Part shown: positions 7,071-14,973 of the stretch, piece after piece
How positions within the stretch are numbered: position 1 is the stretch's first letter
How the letters are laid out: each line of letters opens with the position of its first letter
Assembly: GCA_036821645.1 (NCBI GenBank)
Contig: DAISJD010000029.1
Location: forward strand, 1 to 29,817
DNA: 29,817 nt
Origin: DAISJD01 sp036821645
Lineage (GTDB): Bacteria; Pseudomonadota; Alphaproteobacteria; ATCC43930; CGMCC-115725
Reading direction: 5' to 3'
Translations under genes and position numbers: made by a program
Notes under the pieces: generated by a model
Told to the model about the DNA's origin: nothing
The model's database searches: none
The model's input: only the letters and a program-made list of their open reading frames with translations

Positions 7071-9091
7071 TGTCAAATCTTGGGGAAAAACTTAGAAACC
7101 TATTGGTCAAACCAACGGAAGAAAAAACAAAACAAGGAATGTCGCGACGCGAGTTTGTGCGCAACTCCGTTGCAACTGCGTCGTTTGCAGGGCTAATGAC
7201 GGCATCCTTTTCATCGTTGAATACCGCCTCAGCCACAGCGCAACCACAACCGCAATCATCAGATTTCAAGCAGCTGAAACCGGATGCCCCGGTGGAATTT
7301 ATTGTTGTTGGTTCTGGTCCGGGCGGTGGCATCCTTGCCTCATCTCTCGCCCTCGCGGGCCACAAGGTTGTCTTGTTTGAGGCTGGCGGTGATGATCCTG
7401 ATGCTGACGACGTAATCAGTCCGCCGCTTTTTCATATTGTTGCGGGAAATGATCGCAGAATCTCATGGGATTTTTTCGTCCGTCATTATTCGGATGAAAC
7501 CCAACAACGCAAAGATAGCAAATATACGCCTGAACGAAATGGCGTTCTTTATCCGCGATGCAGTACAATTGGCGGGTGCAGTGCACATAACGCACTGATT
7601 CTCGTTTACCCCAGCAATTCAGATTGGGACTTCATTGCCGAAACGACGGGCGACGAAACGTTCAGATCGTCCAATATGCGCCAATATTTTGAGCGGCTGG
7701 AAGCAAATCGGTATATTCCGCGTCCTGCGAATCCTTCACAGAACCTGGCGCGCCATGGATTTGATGGATGGCAGCCGATTGAACTTGCGGATCCTATGCT
7801 TGTTGCGACCGATCCACTTCTCAAAGTGATTTTAAAAGCCACCTTGAGTCAAGTCGGCAAACCCGGTGATTTGGATAAGTTCCTTACGAAGAAACTCGAT
7901 CTTAATGACGCCAGAAACGTCGACACCAATGCAGAAGGCGTGTTCCCTGTCCCCCTTTCATCATTGAATGGCCTGCGCAATGGCCCACGCCAAATTATCC
8001 GTCAAACACAAAAACTGGTTCCGAATAACCTGATTATTAAAACGAATGCACTTGTGACACGGGTTCTTTTCAACAACAAAACCGCGATCGGCGTTGAGTA
8101 TTCGGAAGGCGCGCATCTCTACAGTGCTCACCCGATGTCCGATCCGAATCAACCAACCCCTCCAGCCAAAAAAATGCTTGCTTCTCGTGAAGTAATCGTT
8201 GCTGGCGGTACTTTCAATAGTCCTCAAATCTTGATGCTCTCCGGTGTTGGTCCTGCCGATCAGCTGAAAAAGTTTAATATTCCCGTTGTGTCGAACCTTC
8301 CGGGTGTTGGCAGAAATATGCAAGATCGTTACGAGTTGGCGGTTTTGACACAGCTGAACGATAAAATCGGTCTTCTTAAGAATTGCTCACCAGGCAGTCC
8401 GACCGATTTCTGTTATGGGCAAGTACTGCAAGGTGTTGGTCCCTATACGTCGAACTTTATTACCGTCGGTAATATTCGTCGTTCTGTACCGACGCGTAAA
8501 GATCGCGATTTGTTTATCTTCAACGTTGCGGCACCGTTCTATGGCTATTTCCCCAATTGGGATTTGCCTGCTATTACCATCCAAGATCAGACGAGCTGGC
8601 TCATTCTGAAAGCCCATACAAAGAATACTGCTGGTGTCGTCAACCTACGCTCTGCAAATCCGCGCGATGTACCGGAAATTAATTTCCATTATTTCCATGA
8701 AGGCAATGATGTCGCCGGTGAAGATCTTGAGTCAGTTGTAAAAGGTATTGAAGTCGTCCGGGAAATCAATAAGCAAATTGCACCAATCAGCCTTGGTGAA
8801 ATTATGCCTGGTCCGCAAGTACAGACGCGCCAGCAAATGGAAGAATACGCTAAGAACGAATGTTGGGGTCACCACGCGACCTGTACAAACAAGATGGGTC
8901 CACCCAGTGATAAAATGGCAGTGGTCGATAGCAAGTTCCGTGTTTACGGCACTAAAAATCTCCGCGTCGTCGATGCTTCCGTTTTTCCCAAAATTCCTGG
9001 TTATTTCCCTATGGTGCCGATCATGATGATCAGCCTCAAAGCAAGCGATGTCATCCTCAATCAAATCAAGCGCGACGGACGTAACCTGTAA
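7070..9091 (+). CDS. Tat-exported GMC-family FAD oxidoreductase
   Basis: A 673-residue glucose-methanol-choline type flavoprotein. Residues 26-31 are S-R-R-E-F-V, a twin-arginine signal, followed by a hydrophobic/alanine-rich stretch ending near A-T-A (about 54-57), so it should fold with FAD and be exported to the periplasm. The Rossmann motif G-S-G-P-G-G-G is at 81-87, with the FAD-binding E-A-G near 104-106. The C-terminal GMC domain has C-W-G-H-H-A-T-C, which supplies the catalytic His, then V-V-D-A-S-V-F-P. The second catalytic position, usually Asn or His in a G-N-T segment, reads G-Y-F-P-M here. The ATG at 7070 follows GGAG; an upstream frame from 6998 is unlikely. It probably oxidises an alcohol of the pathway product; the substrate is unknown. 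Confidence 0.88.
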   Translation: MSNLGEKLRNLLVKPTEEKTKQGMSRREFVRNSVATASFAGLMTASFSSLNTASATAQPQPQSSDFKQLKPDAPVEFIVVGSGPGGGILASSLALAGHKVVLFEAGGDDPDADDVISPPLFHIVAGNDRRISWDFFVRHYSDETQQRKDSKYTPERNGVLYPRCSTIGGCSAHNALILVYPSNSDWDFIAETTGDETFRSSNMRQYFERLEANRYIPRPANPSQNLARHGFDGWQPIELADPMLVATDPLLKVILKATLSQVGKPGDLDKFLTKKLDLNDARNVDTNAEGVFPVPLSSLNGLRNGPRQIIRQTQKLVPNNLIIKTNALVTRVLFNNKTAIGVEYSEGAHLYSAHPMSDPNQPTPPAKKMLASREVIVAGGTFNSPQILMLSGVGPADQLKKFNIPVVSNLPGVGRNMQDRYELAVLTQLNDKIGLLKNCSPGSPTDFCYGQVLQGVGPYTSNFITVGNIRRSVPTRKDRDLFIFNVAAPFYGYFPNWDLPAITIQDQTSWLILKAHTKNTAGVVNLRSANPRDVPEINFHYFHEGNDVAGEDLESVVKGIEVVREINKQIAPISLGEIMPGPQVQTRQQMEEYAKNECWGHHATCTNKMGPPSDKMAVVDSKFRVYGTKNLRVVDASVFPKIPGYFPMVPIMMISLKASDVILNQIKRDGRNL

Positions 9092-9118
9092 TTTTTGTCT
9101 GTCTTCGTTTTGACGATA

Positions 9119-9193
9119 AAAAGTCTTGTCCTTTTATAGTTTTCATTTGATTACTCACATCAAGTGAAAACTTAAGAAGGGCAAGACTTTTTT
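9119..9193 (+). terminator. Long two-part terminator after the GMC gene
   Basis: The outer stem pairs AAGTCTTG (9121-9128) with CAAGACTT (9182-9189), continued inward by wobble and C-C/G-G pairs. An inner stem TTTCATTTGAT pairs with ATCAAGTGAAA, giving one long hairpin, followed by T6. It ends the + strand cluster 28 bases after the GMC stop. Confidence 0.85.
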
Positions 9194-9243
9194 ATTTAAC
9201 CGATCAATCTGTATAAAAATATTATCTGTTAATTAGTGAATAA

Positions 9244-9280
9244 TAAAAAAAACGCGACCAAGTGCAGCCACTTAGTCGCG
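9244..9280 (-). terminator. Terminator of the lipocalin-like gene
   Basis: On the minus strand, CGCGAC-T-AAGTG pairs with CACTT-G-GTCGCG around a short loop (9253-9280) with one mismatch, followed by an uninterrupted T-run (the A-run 9244-9252 on the + strand). It faces the GMC terminator, so the two convergent units are insulated from each other. Confidence 0.85.
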
Positions 9281-9341
9281 CATGCCCCCTTCATTGCAAA
9301 ACAACGTTGGGGAAGTTTTCATACCGTTTGATCTATACGGC

Positions 9342-9827
9342 TTAACTGGAAGGGATCAGCTTACAGTTCAGTATTCCATTGAATTGAACGAAAACCGTAC
9401 CCGAAGCAAGCCCTCGAACGACACCACTCACGTTAACATTCATCGTCGTATTTGATGTGACCTCTTCAGTGGCTGTCACAGTCTGAAGTGCATTGGCAAT
9501 ACCATTTGCATCATAGCCGATCGACAGATCGGAGCTTTTAAAGGTATTGCGGCCGGTCCGTTTCCATGTGCCATGTGTTTCACTTTGTGATTTACGAGGC
9601 AATGCAACGTTATATGTATTCTCTTCATGGAATGTAATGAGGAACGGCAACCCGCCAAGGCCGCCATTTCCAGTACCAAGACAGTTCCAGCTTCCAACCA
9701 ATGAAAAAGCTTGAAAAGATGATGTCTTTTGATCTTTTTCAGTAGCAAGAGCAGATTGAGCAGAGCCAAAAGCAATAATCAGCGCTGCCGCTGCAGTGAA
9801 ATGACGTAGACAAGACTTAAGGTTCAT
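9342..9827 (-). CDS. Secreted lipocalin-like beta-barrel protein
   Basis: A 161-residue protein with a clear Sec signal peptide: a positive N-region, a hydrophobic core at about 11-20 and A-L-A cleavage near residue 28. The mature part is about 130 residues, almost helix-free, rich in Thr, Asn, Ser and Val with alternating beta-strand patterns. A G-S-W motif (45-47) near its start matches the G-x-W signature at strand A of lipocalins. Cys49 and Cys155, at the first and last strands, could form a disulfide. AGGGGG precedes the ATG at 6-7 bases. It sits in the same AT-rich island as, and convergent to, the Tat-exported GMC gene, so binding a hydrophobic product in the periplasm is an attractive but unproven role. 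I do not recognise a named family. Confidence 0.7.
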   Translation of the reverse strand: MNLKSCLRHFTAAAALIIAFGSAQSALATEKDQKTSSFQAFSLVGSWNCLGTGNGGLGGLPFLITFHEENTYNVALPRKSQSETHGTWKRTGRNTFKSSDLSIGYDANGIANALQTVTATEEVTSNTTMNVNVSGVVRGLASGTVFVQFNGILNCKLIPSS

Positions 9828-10242
9828 AATTACCCCCTAATTCTGTTGATTGGACTTGTAGGTTTTTTTCTTACACTTTCTATTATATATTTTTTTAAAA
9901 AAAATTGTACCAGAAATTATGTGATTCTTTAAATTTTTATAAAATACTTTTCCGAAACACGTACCAATCAACATTTAATAATTTACTTTAATTTTTTTAT
10001 TTATATACACCTCTCTTTGTTTATAATTACATTTAAATTTTATTATTTTTATTCAATATTAAGAAAATCTAAAAAAATAATAACGATTTTCGCCATAAAA
10101 TAGCAAATCAATAAAATTAATATAATAAATTTTGAGGTTTAAAATATTTTTATTTGCATTTTTTCTATCAAAAGTAACTAAAAAATACACGTACGCCATT
10201 AGATTATTCAATCTGAATCTTTAAGTAGCCGGGATATGCGTC
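9828..10242. other. AT-rich gap without recognisable genes
   Basis: About 415 bases of very AT-rich sequence with many homopolymer A/T runs and no supported coding frame. It contains the ribosome binding site of the lipocalin-like gene at its left edge, and presumably that gene's promoter plus one for the small frame at 10243. No repeat, attachment site or integrase remnant is visible. Confidence 0.5.
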
Positions 10243-10419
10243 ATGGAAATACGCCTCAATTTTATTGATTTACCGTATGATATTCAATTAAATGGTGTAT
10301 TAATTAACAAGACGGGCGATTTCTTATTCCATTATTTTGATAATTCTCAAATGTTTATGCGCGCGGAAATCCGATGCTCTGGAATAAACCGCGCACAAAA
10401 TATGCCATTCTGGGACTAA
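10243..10419 (+). CDS. Putative 58-residue protein at the island edge
   Basis: An ATG-started frame of 58 codons with no recognised family. The product is rich in Phe, Ile, Asn and Asp with no signal peptide or membrane segment, and ends N-M-P-F-W-D. Its composition is unlike a random AT-rich frame because it has balanced charged residues and few lysines. Its stop overlaps the stop of argB on the opposite strand (10416-10419). The ribosome binding site is poor (GGGA about 8 bases upstream). It may be a small gene or the last exonless remnant of a longer gene cut by island insertion. Confidence 0.35.
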   Translation: MEIRLNFIDLPYDIQLNGVLINKTGDFLFHYFDNSQMFMRAEIRCSGINRAQNMPFWD

Positions 10420-11312
10420 ACTGGCTTACGGATTAAAGTACCCGCCCCCTCACTCGATAATAGCTCGACCAACAGGGCATGGGGTTTGCGCCCATCCAAA
10501 ATCACGGCTGCCTCGGTACCAGATTCAACCGCCTGAATGCAGGTTTCAATCTTGGGAATCATGCCGCCGTAAATGGTCCCGTCCTTGATCAGTGTGCGGG
10601 CTTCGGGAATCGTCAATTCCGGGATGACCTGCTTGTTTTTATCCAGAACTCCGGCCGTATCGGTCAACATCAAGAGCCGCGTCGCCCTAGTTGCTCCGGC
10701 GATCGCCCCCGCCGCCGTATCGGCATTGATATTGAAGGTTTCACCAGCCGCCCCGACGCCGATCGGCGCGATGACCGGGATGATGTCGGTCCCTTCCACC
10801 AATTTCAAGATCCGATCATTGACCGAGACCGGTTCGCCGACGAAGCCGAGATCGAGCACCTGTTCGATGTGGCTGTCGGGATCTTGGATCGTACGGGTCA
10901 ATTTGCGCGCTTGAATGAGGCCGCTATCCTTCCCCGAAAGACCGATGGCGGTCCCGCCCGCCGCCGAGATCAGGCCGACGATTTCCTTGTTGATGCTGCC
11001 GCACAAGACCATTTCGACGATTTCAACCGTCGCCTGATCCGTCACCCGCAAACCATCGATAAAGGAACTGGCGATTTTCAACCGGTCCAGCATTTGGCCG
11101 ATCTGAGGCCCCCCGCCATGAACAACCATCAGGTTGATGCCAATCTGCTTCAAGAGCACGACATCGCGCGCAAAACCGGCTCCCAAAGATTGGTCGCCCA
11201 TGGCGTGACCGCCATATTTGACGACGATGGTCTTTCCCGCATAACGCCGCATGAACGGTAAGGCTTCGGATAAAATCTCGGCCTTATGAGCGATATGACC
11301 CGTTATCGTCAT
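10416..11312 (-). CDS. argB: Acetylglutamate kinase
   Basis: A 298-residue N-acetyl-L-glutamate kinase, which phosphorylates N-acetylglutamate with ATP, the second step of the acetylated arginine pathway, in the cytoplasm. The K-Y-G-G-H-A-M motif near residue 33 holds the phosphate-binding Lys and glycines; V-V-H-G-G-G-P-Q-I-G binds substrate; T-D-T-A-G-V-L-D and G-G-M-I-P-K-I-E follow in the ATP-binding half. An N-terminal helix of about 25 residues before the kinase core is typical of arginine-inhibited hexameric enzymes. The ATG at 11312 with AAGGAACGG upstream is preferred to a GTG at 11330. It lies 72-90 bases downstream of engB in the rpmH block and ends exactly at the border of the AT-rich island. 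Confidence 0.97.
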   Translation of the reverse strand: MTITGHIAHKAEILSEALPFMRRYAGKTIVVKYGGHAMGDQSLGAGFARDVVLLKQIGINLMVVHGGGPQIGQMLDRLKIASSFIDGLRVTDQATVEIVEMVLCGSINKEIVGLISAAGGTAIGLSGKDSGLIQARKLTRTIQDPDSHIEQVLDLGFVGEPVSVNDRILKLVEGTDIIPVIAPIGVGAAGETFNINADTAAGAIAGATRATRLLMLTDTAGVLDKNKQVIPELTIPEARTLIKDGTIYGGMIPKIETCIQAVESGTEAAVILDGRKPHALLVELLSSEGAGTLIRKPV

Positions 11313-11402
11313 GGCACCGTTCCTTTTCACGCAAGAGGGATTGAGAGTCGTGAAGCAACTTTAAGGCGTAAAAATGGCATAAAAAACCGTATCGACCCAG
11401 CG

Positions 11403-12095
11403 TTACGGCATCCCATCGGGAACCGCCACCGGGTCTTGGCTGAAAGCCGCCAATTGCGCGCGGAGCTGGGCAATCCCAATGCCATCGACGCTCGACGTCA
11501 TGACGGGATCGGGCATAGCCGCTGTATGGAGTTTCAAGGCCAGTCGGACCTCGATCAACCGTTTTTCACGCGCCTCGGGGGTCAATTTATCGCCTTTGGT
11601 CAAAACGACGGCGTAGGCCACGGCAGCCTTATCCAACATGGTCATGAACGGTTCATCCACCGGCTTCAAACCATGACGCGCATCGATTAAGAGACAGACC
11701 CGGCGCAGGTTGGGTCGGCCCTTCAAATAGGCGTTGGTAACACGGGTCCACCGGGCAATTTCCGTCTTCGGCGCCTCGGCATAACCATAGCCGGGCATAT
11801 CGACCAACATCAGACGGTCACCCAAATTGAAGAAATTCAATTGTTGGGTTCGCCCCGGCGTATGGGAAACCCGGGCCAAGGCATTGCGCCCCGTCAAAGC
11901 ATTCATCAGACTCGACTTGCCGACATTAGAGCGACCTGAAAAAGCAATTTCCGGCAATCCCGCCGCCGGGATCGTGTCGAGATCGGTCGAACCATTGATG
12001 AACGTGCAGGCCTGTGCAAACAACCAACGGCCCTTCTCGCGGGCGAGCGGGTCAAGCTCTTGTTCGATATCCGCAGGATCGACCTTACGCGTCAT
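11403..12095 (-). CDS. engB: Ribosome biogenesis GTPase EngB/YihA
   Basis: A 230-residue GTPase of the TrmE-Era-EngA-EngB family needed for 50S ribosome assembly. The motifs are G1 G-R-S-N-V-G-K-S-S (54-62), a G2 Thr in T-P-G-R-T, G3 D-M-P-G-Y-G (99-104) and G4 T-K-G-D. Family length is about 200-230 with a variable N-terminal extension. Its ATG overlaps the yidC stop by 4 bases (ATGA at 12092-12095), so translation is probably coupled. The order yidC-engB-argB is common in alphaproteobacteria. Confidence 0.97.
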   Translation of the reverse strand: MTRKVDPADIEQELDPLAREKGRWLFAQACTFINGSTDLDTIPAAGLPEIAFSGRSNVGKSSLMNALTGRNALARVSHTPGRTQQLNFFNLGDRLMLVDMPGYGYAEAPKTEIARWTRVTNAYLKGRPNLRRVCLLIDARHGLKPVDEPFMTMLDKAAVAYAVVLTKGDKLTPEAREKRLIEVRLALKLHTAAMPDPVMTSSVDGIGIAQLRAQLAAFSQDPVAVPDGMP

Positions 12096-13819
12096 GCTTT
12101 AACGGCCTTTGCATCGGCGATGGCCATTTTCTTGGTCTGGCGCGTAATCAACCAAGATTGGCCGATACCGATCACATTGCTCCACGACCAATAGATCATG
12201 AGACCAGCGGGCAAACTCGACATCATGAAAACCAGCATGATGGGCATGAATTTCAACATTCGCGCCTGCACCGGATCGGGCGGTGCGGGCTGCATCTGCT
12301 GCTGCAGGAACATGGTGGCACCGTAAATCAGGGGCCAAACCCCAATCATCAGTGCCTGCGGCAGAGAAAAATCCAAGACCCCAAACAGATTGAACACACT
12401 GGTCGGATCCGGGGCCGACAAGTCGTGAATCCAGCCGTAGAACGGGGCATGGCGCATTTCAATATTGGAATAAAGCACCTTATAGAGGGAAAAGAAGACG
12501 GGAATCTGAAGGAGAATCGGCAAGCAACCAGCGATTGGATTGGCCCCGACACGCTTTTGCAATGCCATCATTTCTTGATTGAGCCGGACGCGATCTTCGC
12601 CATACTTCTCGCGCAATTTGGTCAGTTCAGGCTGCAACTCCTTCATCTTGTTCATGTTGATCACCGCCCTTGTTTGAAGCGGGAAGAACAAGGCCTTGAT
12701 CACTAAGGTCAAGATAAGAATGGCAATACCAAAATTGCCAACCTGACCATAAATAATATCTAGAAGATAGAAAATAGGCTTCGTCAGAAAATAAAACCAA
12801 CCCCAATCAACAACATTGTTATAGACTGGTAGGTTATATTTATCGCCATAAGTATTCAATAATTTAACTTCTTTGGCACCGGAGAAAAGCAACATTGCAT
12901 TCTCGCCAGTCTTACCCGATTCTACGGTTATAGCCGATCCTAGATAATCTGCCTGATAGGTTTGCGTATCGGTCTTGTCGACCCCTGAATGACGAAAGCT
13001 TGCCTTAAGCTCTTGCGTTTGATCGAGCGGGGCCAGGGTCGTCAGCCAATATTTTTCACTAAAGCCAATCCATCCACCAAGGCTGGTCCGCTCCAACGGG
13101 CGGTCGTTGGCGATGGCGGAATAACCGATATTTTCCTCAACGCCATTGAAGGCCCCCATCGGCCCTTCATAGGAAATCCATGTCGCCGTCTTCGATGGTT
13201 CGCCCGTGCGGGAAATCAACCCAAAGGGCAGGACGCTGACGGGGGCGCCGGTCTTATTCTCGATCCCATCGCGCACGACAAACATAAAGCCGTCATCAAC
13301 TGAAAAACGGCGTGTGAAGACGAGACCGGCCCCATTGTCCCAGCGCAACGTCACGGGGGTAGCAGGGGTCAGTTTTCCCCCTTCCGCCTGCCAAACCGTC
13401 TCGGCATTCGGCACGAAGAGCGCCGGATCCTTAGCGATCCAACCCGTCTCAGCAAACAAGGCATCATGAGAACCGGATGGGTTCAACAAATCGATGGACG
13501 GGCTGTTAGGATCCAGTGACTCGCGGTAATCGGTCAAAGTCACATCGTCGAGCCGGGCACCCTTCAAGTTGATTGAGCCTTTGAGGCGTGGCGTTTCTAT
13601 CTCCAAGCGTGGCGCTTGCGGCAACAAAACGGCGCGCGGCTTTAGGGCGGCAACGGGGGCTATCGGACCGACCGCAGATGACGCCCCCCCTTGAGGACCC
13701 GGCTCGCTCGCGGCACTCAGTACAGGGGCCGGTTTCATCGGAGTCGGTGCGAAATATTGAAAGCCGAGCAAGATCGCAATCGACAACACGATCGCCAGGA
13801 TGAGATTACGTTGCTCCAT
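12092..13819 (-). CDS. yidC: Membrane protein insertase YidC
   Basis: A 575-residue inner-membrane insertase that works alone or with SecYEG. The N-terminal helix is at about 6-22, followed by a large periplasmic domain (about 60-340). The conserved insertase core with its five-helix pattern runs from about 345 to the end, with N-F-G-I-A-I-L, the cytoplasmic helical hairpin M-N-K-M-K-E-L-Q-P, P-I-A-G-C-L-P-I-L-L-Q-I-P-V-F and the late P-x-G-L-x-I-Y-W segment. Length is typical for alphaproteobacteria. Within the gene, 12721-12900 is only about 34% GC by hand count, while sequence 200-300 bases away is near 60%. Start ATG at 13819. Confidence 0.97.
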   Translation of the reverse strand: MEQRNLILAIVLSIAILLGFQYFAPTPMKPAPVLSAASEPGPQGGASSAVGPIAPVAALKPRAVLLPQAPRLEIETPRLKGSINLKGARLDDVTLTDYRESLDPNSPSIDLLNPSGSHDALFAETGWIAKDPALFVPNAETVWQAEGGKLTPATPVTLRWDNGAGLVFTRRFSVDDGFMFVVRDGIENKTGAPVSVLPFGLISRTGEPSKTATWISYEGPMGAFNGVEENIGYSAIANDRPLERTSLGGWIGFSEKYWLTTLAPLDQTQELKASFRHSGVDKTDTQTYQADYLGSAITVESGKTGENAMLLFSGAKEVKLLNTYGDKYNLPVYNNVVDWGWFYFLTKPIFYLLDIIYGQVGNFGIAILILTLVIKALFFPLQTRAVINMNKMKELQPELTKLREKYGEDRVRLNQEMMALQKRVGANPIAGCLPILLQIPVFFSLYKVLYSNIEMRHAPFYGWIHDLSAPDPTSVFNLFGVLDFSLPQALMIGVWPLIYGATMFLQQQMQPAPPDPVQARMLKFMPIMLVFMMSSLPAGLMIYWSWSNVIGIGQSWLITRQTKKMAIADAKAVKA

Positions 13820-13966
13820 GCCCTTAACAGATCCTCTCGCAGGGTAAAATCCAGCCCAAACGCCTCTTACGCGCCCGCGTCATGATGAGGGGGCTGCCGC
13901 ACGCGCGCGGCCTCTTTTATGTGGGAACAATGGCCTTTGGAATAGGGCGTTTTGCGCATGGGTGGA

Positions 13967-14272
13967 TCACCCTTGTCGCGATCCGGTTTTTTTATCCTGC
14001 TCCTGTCCCGAGATCGGCACCGGATCATAGCCCGATCCACCCCATGGATGACAACGCGAAAGCCGCCGCACCGTCAAGACAACACCCCGTATCACACCAA
14101 AATGGGCAACCGCATCAAGTGCATAGCATGAACAGCTTGGCTCAAACCGACATTTGGCAGGCCCCAAGAGGGGCGATAGGGTAAGGCGATATAAAACGAT
14201 GACGGCCATCACGCACAAGGTCGGGATACGCTGAGCGCTTTTCAGCCAGCCATTCATTGCGGATCGCGCCAC
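13967..14272 (-). CDS. yidD: Membrane protein insertion efficiency factor YidD
   Basis: A 101-residue YidD protein, a small membrane-associated factor helping YidC-dependent insertion. The signature C-R-F-E-P-S-C-S-C-Y (41-50) and R-C-H-P-W-G-G-S-G-Y-D-P-V-P (about 73-86) are complete, with an amphipathic/hydrophobic N-terminal segment at 18-37. The gene overlaps rnpA by 19 bases and is followed by a 147-base gap before yidC with no feature I can support. Confidence 0.95.
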   Translation of the reverse strand: MARSAMNGWLKSAQRIPTLCVMAVIVLYRLTLSPLLGPAKCRFEPSCSCYALDAVAHFGVIRGVVLTVRRLSRCHPWGGSGYDPVPISGQEQDKKTGSRQG

Positions 14273-14628
14273 GCACCCAGCCGACGCAAAGCCTTCTCAA
14301 GATCCATGCGCAACAGGCTATAGGCGCGCCCCAGGGTCTCTTCGCGGGCAATCAGGACATAATCCTGGCGGGCAACGGCGTGATCGCCCATAATCTCGCG
14401 CGCCAAGGCACGCAACCGGCGTTTTGCGCGATTGCGAGCAACGGCATTGCCAACTTTTTTCGATGCCGTAAAGCCAACCCGACGGCCCAAAGCATGACCA
14501 CCGGCACGCTCGGGATCGGGGGAAGCCGCAGCCTGCACCAACAGGCCGGGCGCAACCCATTTACGCTTCGCCGCAGCGACTCGTAAAAATTCTTTTCGCT
14601 GCTTTAAACCGCCTAACCGACGCGGCAA
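14254..14628 (-). CDS. rnpA: Ribonuclease P protein component
   Basis: A 124-residue basic protein, the protein subunit of RNase P that assists the catalytic RNA in maturing tRNA 5' ends. The diagnostic R-N-R-A-K-R-R-L-R motif is at 65-73, following V-G-F-T-A-S-K-K-V-G-N-A-V. Its position directly after rpmH and overlapping yidD is the standard arrangement. Start ATG at 14628, 21 bases after the rpmH stop. Confidence 0.95.
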   Translation of the reverse strand: MPRRLGGLKQRKEFLRVAAAKRKWVAPGLLVQAAASPDPERAGGHALGRRVGFTASKKVGNAVARNRAKRRLRALAREIMGDHAVARQDYVLIAREETLGRAYSLLRMDLEKALRRLGAWRDPQ

Positions 14629-14649
14629 GAACAGGCCCTCGACCAGCCC

Positions 14650-14784
14650 TTACGCCGACAAACGCTTGCGGCCACGGGCACGACGGGAAGCCAGAACCTT
14701 CCGGCCGCCAACGGTGGCGAGACGCGCGCGGAACCCATGACGGCGCTTGCGGACAATCTTGCTGGGTTGGTAAGTACGCTTCAC
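14650..14784 (-). CDS. rpmH: 50S ribosomal protein L34
   Basis: A 44-residue L34. The start is GTG (14782-14784), followed by K-R-T-Y-Q-P-S-K and ending R-G-R-K-R-L-S-A, the canonical full-length L34 sequence for alphaproteobacteria. It is the first gene of the rpmH-rnpA-yidD-yidC-engB-argB block and lies about 38 bases downstream of a strong promoter. Confidence 0.97.
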   Translation of the reverse strand: MKRTYQPSKIVRKRRHGFRARLATVGGRKVLASRRARGRKRLSA

Positions 14785-14822
14785 GACGAAACTCCAAAAC
14801 TCACGATAAAACAGAGCGGGAC

Positions 14823-14851
14823 TCTATAGGGGAGTACGGGACAGAAGTCAA
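14823..14851 (-). promoter_or_regulatory. Sigma-70 promoter of the rpmH block
   Basis: On the minus strand, TTGACT (14846-14851) is followed after exactly 17 bases by TATAGA (14823-14828). It is well placed 39 bases before the rpmH GTG and should drive rpmH, rnpA, yidD and probably yidC onward. Confidence 0.85.
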
Positions 14852-14973
14852 CCAACCCGCAAATCAACCCTGGTTTTTCCGAAAAATCTGAAAAACCCAT
14901 CCGCGCGGCGAAAAAACGAAACTGTGCAGGGGAATCAACCGGATCCCCCTACCCGCGAAGACCAACGCTAAAC

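Noticed and set aside
10479..11261. A 260-codon open frame on the + strand
   Set aside because: It is antisense to argB, whose kinase motifs are complete; the product is Arg/Asp-rich and featureless.
12014..12706. A 230-codon open frame on the + strand
   Set aside because: It is antisense to the conserved C-terminal half of yidC and the start of engB, and its product is His/Gln-rich without family features.
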